Part shown: piece after piece, positions 6,280-8,783 of the stretch
How the letters are laid out: each line of letters opens with the position of its first letter
Numbering within the stretch: position 1 is the stretch's first letter
Assembly: GCA_937888775.1 (NCBI GenBank)
Contig: CALAQT010000569.1
Location: forward strand, 1-8,783
DNA: 8,783 nucleotides
Reading direction: 5' to 3'
Source of the DNA: an uncultured Actinomycetes bacterium
GTDB taxonomy: Bacteria > Actinomycetota > Thermoleophilia > Solirubrobacterales > Solirubrobacteraceae
Translations under genes and position numbers: made by a program
Notes under the pieces: generated by a model
Databases searched by the model: none
The model's input: only the letters and a program-made list of their open reading frames with translations
Told to the model about the DNA's origin: nothing

Positions 6280-6315
6280 GGAGCGTCGGACAGGGGCTAA
6301 ATAAGGAGCGTCGGA
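6280..6315 (+). repeat. 11-nt direct repeat around a Shine-Dalgarno
   Basis: GGAGCGTCGGA occurs at 6280-6290 and again at 6305-6315, 25 nt apart centre to centre. The second copy overlaps the AAGGAG Shine-Dalgarno (6303-6308) and the A of the ATG at 6315. It could be an operator pair or a small duplication. No family is known to me. Confidence 0.45.
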
Positions 6316-6563
6316 TGCTCGCCTCGACAGCAATCCAGGGCGAGAAGCGCGCTCGCCGTCAGCCCTGCTCGTCGCCACAAGCGCGCACGCTCCGCGTCGC
6401 AGACGGATCGGTCCGATCGTTGCTCGGGCCGCTAGCTGAAGGTCGGGAAGCTGCAAGCACCAAGGCGGTCGCGCTGGCGTCGACACCAGAACTGCTGCTT
6501 CAGGCGTCAAGCGGCAGTGCGCACCGCGCACCATGCCGCCGCTCAGGAGCCGGCAGGCCGTAG
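6315..6563 (+). CDS. Possible small ORF of 82 codons
   Basis: The ATG at 6315 lies 6 nt after AAGGAG (6303-6308), the same geometry as the confident gene at 5733. This is the only evidence in favour. The 82-aa product is basic (Arg-rich) with many Ala and Ser and no recognisable motif, membrane segment or signal peptide. G/C preference at third positions is weaker than in the confident genes. A short hairpin AGCCC-AC-GGGCT follows the stop at 6571-6582. It could be a small lineage-specific protein, the front of a decayed gene, or chance. Confidence 0.25.
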   Translation: MLASTAIQGEKRARRQPCSSPQARTLRVADGSVRSLLGPLAEGREAASTKAVALASTPELLLQASSGSAHRAPCRRSGAGRP

Positions 6564-6671
6564 CCGCACCAGCCCACGGGCTACCTATGCAGATCGGCCA
6601 TTGTGCTCGCCGCTGTGCGAGCCCCGCTCTCGGCGAATCCCGCGCCGTCCCCGCCAAGCCGCGGCCCCACT

Positions 6672-6696
6672 GCCGCTGCTCGTCGATAGCAGCGGC
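6672..6696. repeat. Perfect 9-bp inverted repeat
   Basis: GCCGCTGCT (6672-6680) and AGCAGCGGC (6688-6696) pair perfectly around a CGTCGAT loop. It lies in the gene-poor stretch, more than 100 nt from the nearest possible stop. It could be a terminator stem without a T tract or a protein-binding palindrome. Confidence 0.4.
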
Positions 6697-6930
6697 CTGA
6701 GTCGAGCGGTCAACTACGTCAAGACTCCCGGGGTTTGGTGAACGCAGAAATGGAGTCGGCGACAAGGAGACGCGCACTGATCTCGATGCGCGACGAGGGT
6801 CGGCTTCGCTGAGCGTGGACCTGCGGACCGGGCAGGGTTGTGCGCGACAGGAACGAGGCGAGATGCGGCTGGCTGGCCCCACGCTCACGCGGGTGCCTTT
6901 TCTGGCGGCTGCGGTGGGCGGTCCTTCAGC

Positions 6931-6959
6931 TTGACGGCCGTGCAAGCGCTGCATAGGGT
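6931..6959 (+). promoter_or_regulatory. Putative promoter of the exported protein (leaderless)
   Basis: TTGACG (6931-6936) and TAGGGT (6954-6959) are separated by 17 nt, a good sigma-70-type spacing with 5 of 6 matches at -35. The -10 ends 7 nt before the ATG at 6967, so transcription should start at or beside the start codon. No Shine-Dalgarno precedes that ATG. This is the best promoter candidate in the window. Confidence 0.6.
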
Positions 6960-6966
6960 TCCTGGG

Positions 6967-8046
6967 ATGCGCCGCACATGGACTGGCGTCGGGGGCAAGC
7001 GAACGATCGTGGGCGTGGTATGTCTAGCGGTCGCGTGTGGCCTCGCGGTCGCCGGCGTCGGTTCGGCAGCGCCACGGAGCCGTGGGCGAACCGGGGCGGC
7101 GGTTTCGTCGTTCGTCTCGGCGTATCCGCTCTCGGACGCGAGCGAGATCGACCGCTACTCGCTCGCCAGCGGCCAAAGTCTCGGGGTGCTCGTCCAGATC
7201 CCGCCGCTGAGGTCCACCGCCTCGAGCTCGACCGTCTCGACTCCGCATCTGCTGGCCAACGGCGACTACCTGCTCACGCTCGGTCATGGCGAGGTGTGCC
7301 GCAGCTCGCACGGCGCCTGTCATGCGATTCCCAACTCGTGCTCGAGCGAGGTGGAGACCCTGGACCCGGTCTCCGGAAAGCCCCGGTCACTGTTCAGCGT
7401 GTCGGGCGTCTGGCGGGTGCTCGACGCCGTACCGAGCCCCGACCGCCGCTCGGTAGCGCTCGTCGAGGAGGGCTGCAGCGGAAGCGCGACGCAGTTAGAG
7501 GTGCGCGATCTGGCGACCGGACGCTCGCTGCTGGTGACTCGCCAGCTGTCCCAGTGCGGCCTGGGCTCAGACGTGAGCTGGAATCCGAGCTCAACCACGC
7601 TCGTGTTTGCCTACGCGCCCCATCCCAACCTGAACGACTATCCGGCCGGGTGCGAGCTCGCCACCGCCGCAGCCGGTCGCACGACGCGGCCAGCGAGCTG
7701 GGCGATGATCCGCGTGCGGGCGTCATGCGGGTTTGAGGCCAGCGCCTTTGACTCGACCGGGATCGTCGCCATCGTGGGTTGCAGCGACAACGACGGTGGC
7801 ACCAACAGCACGCTCCTGCAATACAGCGGCCGCGGCCGGGTGCTGGACCGCCGGGGGCTGGACTCCTTCGATCCTCCCCAGTACGGGCTCGAGGCCCAAT
7901 TGGAGAGCGATCCCGCCGCGCACGCCGTGCTCGTCAGCGAGATCATCACCGACGATCCCGACGTGTCGGATGTGTGGACGTTCAACGGCACCACGCTGCA
8001 TCACGTCGACGACTACTTCGGCGACGCGATCCTAGCCGAGCCGTGA
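6967..8046 (+). CDS. Exported cysteine-containing protein, probably beta-propeller-like, function unknown
   Basis: Protein of 359 aa with a clear Sec-type signal peptide: basic start (M-R-R, K11-R12), a hydrophobic core at about 14-31, and a likely cut after Ala34 (G-S-A). The mature part has repeated strand-turn patterns of TolB/WD40-like propellers, such as A-V-P-S-P-D-R-R-S-V-A-L-V-E (154-167), S-D-V-S-W-N-P-S-S-T-T-L-V-F-A-Y (201-216) and A-F-D-S-T-G-I-V-A-I-V-G (260-271). These recall the 'W-S-P-D-G-x-x-I-A-F' blade motif. Eight cysteines (111, 118, 125, 170, 197, 229, 254, 272) remain after cleavage, an even number that suits disulfides outside the cell. No catalytic motif or sorting signal is seen. 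The ATG at 6967 is chosen over the in-frame GTG at 6838 because the signal peptide starts there and a promoter ends 7 nt before it. The propeller assignment is an inference. Confidence 0.82.
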   Translation: MRRTWTGVGGKRTIVGVVCLAVACGLAVAGVGSAAPRSRGRTGAAVSSFVSAYPLSDASEIDRYSLASGQSLGVLVQIPPLRSTASSSTVSTPHLLANGDYLLTLGHGEVCRSSHGACHAIPNSCSSEVETLDPVSGKPRSLFSVSGVWRVLDAVPSPDRRSVALVEEGCSGSATQLEVRDLATGRSLLVTRQLSQCGLGSDVSWNPSSTTLVFAYAPHPNLNDYPAGCELATAAAGRTTRPASWAMIRVRASCGFEASAFDSTGIVAIVGCSDNDGGTNSTLLQYSGRGRVLDRRGLDSFDPPQYGLEAQLESDPAAHAVLVSEIITDDPDVSDVWTFNGTTLHHVDDYFGDAILAEP

Positions 8047-8466
8047 CGGGCCACTGCTCGGAGAAAACGTCACGTGCCCGGCGAGCGCTCCTCCTCTCTC
8101 GTCGCCAAGGGGGCCACACGCCCAGCAGGTCCGGTTGCGCTCAGTCTGTCACTTCCCATGCGCGATCCGGAAGCACCGGCAGAGCGAATCGCAGGCCGCC
8201 AGAGGTCGCTTGAGCCGGTGGCCTCTGCGCCGGGGACACATAGGCAAGGCTCGGATTCTCCACGCACGCCTGCGAGCCCTGCTCCCGGCGGCGACCGAGC
8301 CCGCCGCTGTTAGCGCCCGACAACACTGCGTCGTTCCCTCGCGGACCCCTGCTTGCTTCGCCGCCAGGTCCGGATCCCGCCCAAAGCGCGCCGCTTCGGA
8401 GCGTCAGTCAGATGCTCGCCGTATCGCCAGAGCAGGAGTCTGTTCTCGCGCGTGTAGCCGTGTTGG
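8047..8466. other. Gene-poor gap between two convergent genes
   Basis: These 420 nt follow the exported protein and precede the end of the minus-strand reductase. Open frames exist on both strands (for example 8135-8494 plus, 8141-8326 minus) but read as basic, low-information sequence without domains or Shine-Dalgarno signals. A GC-rich stem CGGCGG/CCGCCG (8286-8291 and 8301-8306, 9-nt loop) is the clearest structure and might end one of the flanking transcripts. Confidence 0.45.
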
Positions 8467-8783
8467 TCAGCCGCTTACGCGGTATCGAAGATGAACGACG
8501 CCGTTTCGGAACCGGCGCTCGTCGAGGAGTTCGAGCTGCGCGCGGATGTTGTCGGGCAGTGCGCGCTTGCCGCCGCCCACCACGATCGGCCCGAGGAACA
8601 GATGGCACTCGTCGACCAGCCCCAAAGCGAGCGCCTGGCCAGCGAGCTCGGCACCCCCGATCGTGATGTCAGCTTTGGAGGTCTCCTTGAGCAGGCGGAC
8701 CGCATCGGGGTCGAGGTCGCGCTCGATCTGGGTCCTCGCGCTGGATACCGTCTGAAGGATCCGGGAGTACACGATCTTCTCCG
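8467..8783 (-). CDS. Dihydrofolate reductase-like / RibD C-terminal domain protein (partial)
   Basis: The C-terminal part (about 104 aa) of an NADPH-dependent reductase of the RibD-C/DHFR-like group. The rest, including the start, lies beyond the right edge. It shows K-I-V-Y-S-R at the entering end, a T-I-G-G-A-E-L-A nucleotide-binding turn, L-V-D-E-C-H-L-F, and the hallmark G-P-I-V-V-G-G-G-K-R-A-L-P followed by L-E-L-L-D-E-R-R-F. Stand-alone members of about 180-200 aa are common in actinobacteria and usually lack a known substrate. The true riboflavin enzyme RibD would carry an N-terminal deaminase domain, which cannot be checked here. The GTG at 8772 is internal, since the frame stays open to the edge. 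The TGA is at 8467-8469. The gene converges on the exported-protein gene. Confidence 0.88.
   Translation of the reverse strand, partial: EKIVYSRILQTVSSARTQIERDLDPDAVRLLKETSKADITIGGAELAGQALALGLVDECHLFLGPIVVGGGKRALPDNIRAQLELLDERRFRNGVVHLRYRVSG

Larger units (their letters stand above)
6000..6930. other. Gene-poor stretch of about 930 nt
   Basis: No gene could be recognised on either strand. Several long open frames exist, including one of 286 codons on the minus strand (6094-6954). They read as Arg/Ser/Pro/Ala-rich sequence without domains and are typical chance frames in high-GC DNA. On the plus strand 6119-6289 reads as a protein-like stretch (C-E-A-N-V-D-A-L-K-Q-G-I-A-A-R-S) but is preceded in frame by TAG and has no good start, so it could be a decayed gene. 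Visible structures are a palindrome at 6020-6033, a direct repeat at 6280-6315, a possible small ORF at 6315-6563, a short hairpin at 6571-6582 and a 9-bp hairpin at 6672-6696. Confidence 0.5.

Noticed and set aside
6094..6954. 286-codon open frame on the minus strand
   Set aside because: The translation is Arg/Ser/Pro/Ala-rich with no domain-like pattern or Shine-Dalgarno, and it overlaps the plausible small ORF and the promoter at 6931-6959. Long chance frames are common in high-GC DNA.
6838..6966. Upstream GTG start for the exported protein
   Set aside because: It would place 43 unlikely residues before a clear signal peptide, and the promoter at 6931-6959 would lie inside the gene.

Overview
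The window looks like chromosomal DNA from a high-GC actinobacterium. The evidence is strong G/C preference at third codon positions in the convincing genes, GTG starts on three of them, a hydrolase-class III cyclase fusion of a type common in Actinomycetota, and several start codons placed 6-7 nt after a TANNNT -10 box, as in leaderless actinobacterial mRNAs. A soil lineage such as Thermoleophilia/Solirubrobacterales is possible, but the sequence alone does not settle this. I see no rRNA, tRNA, CRISPR array, intact transposase or phage gene.

Layout. (1) 247-1707 (+): Baeyer-Villiger-type flavin monooxygenase. (2) 1708-1987: convergent intergenic region packed with inverted repeats, probably a bidirectional terminator zone. 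(3) 1988-3475 (-): alpha/beta-hydrolase fused to a class III nucleotide cyclase. (4) 3476-3608: divergent promoter region. (5) 3609-4310 (+): a 233-codon frame whose two ends resemble different NTF2/SnoaL-like proteins, with about 195 nt of unrelated sequence between them that reads more like protein on the minus strand. (6) 4311-4644: gene-poor, with a possible gene remnant and two hairpins. (7) 4645-5538 (-): RdmC-like alpha/beta-hydrolase. (8) 5733-5999 (+): 88-aa ABM-like dimeric alpha-beta barrel protein with a clear Shine-Dalgarno. (9) 6000-6930: gene-poor stretch with a possible 82-aa ORF behind a good Shine-Dalgarno, an 11-nt direct repeat and a 9-bp hairpin. (10) 6967-8046 (+): exported, cysteine-containing, probably propeller-like protein of unknown function. 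(11) 8047-8466: gene-poor. (12) 8467-8783 (-): C-terminal part of a DHFR/RibD-C family reductase that runs off the right edge.

The recognisable genes are mostly small-molecule oxidoreductases, hydrolases and NTF2/ABM-fold proteins, an accessory detoxification or secondary-metabolism flavour. They alternate in strand and form no clear operon, so they are probably separately transcribed units. A monooxygenase that makes esters beside esterase-type hydrolases is a plausible functional pairing but is not proven. The most unusual items are the composite NTF2 frame with its embedded fragment, the hydrolase-cyclase with histidine at the usual transition-state asparagine, and the leaderless start signals at three genes. 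I found no convincing wholly new defence or mobile system.
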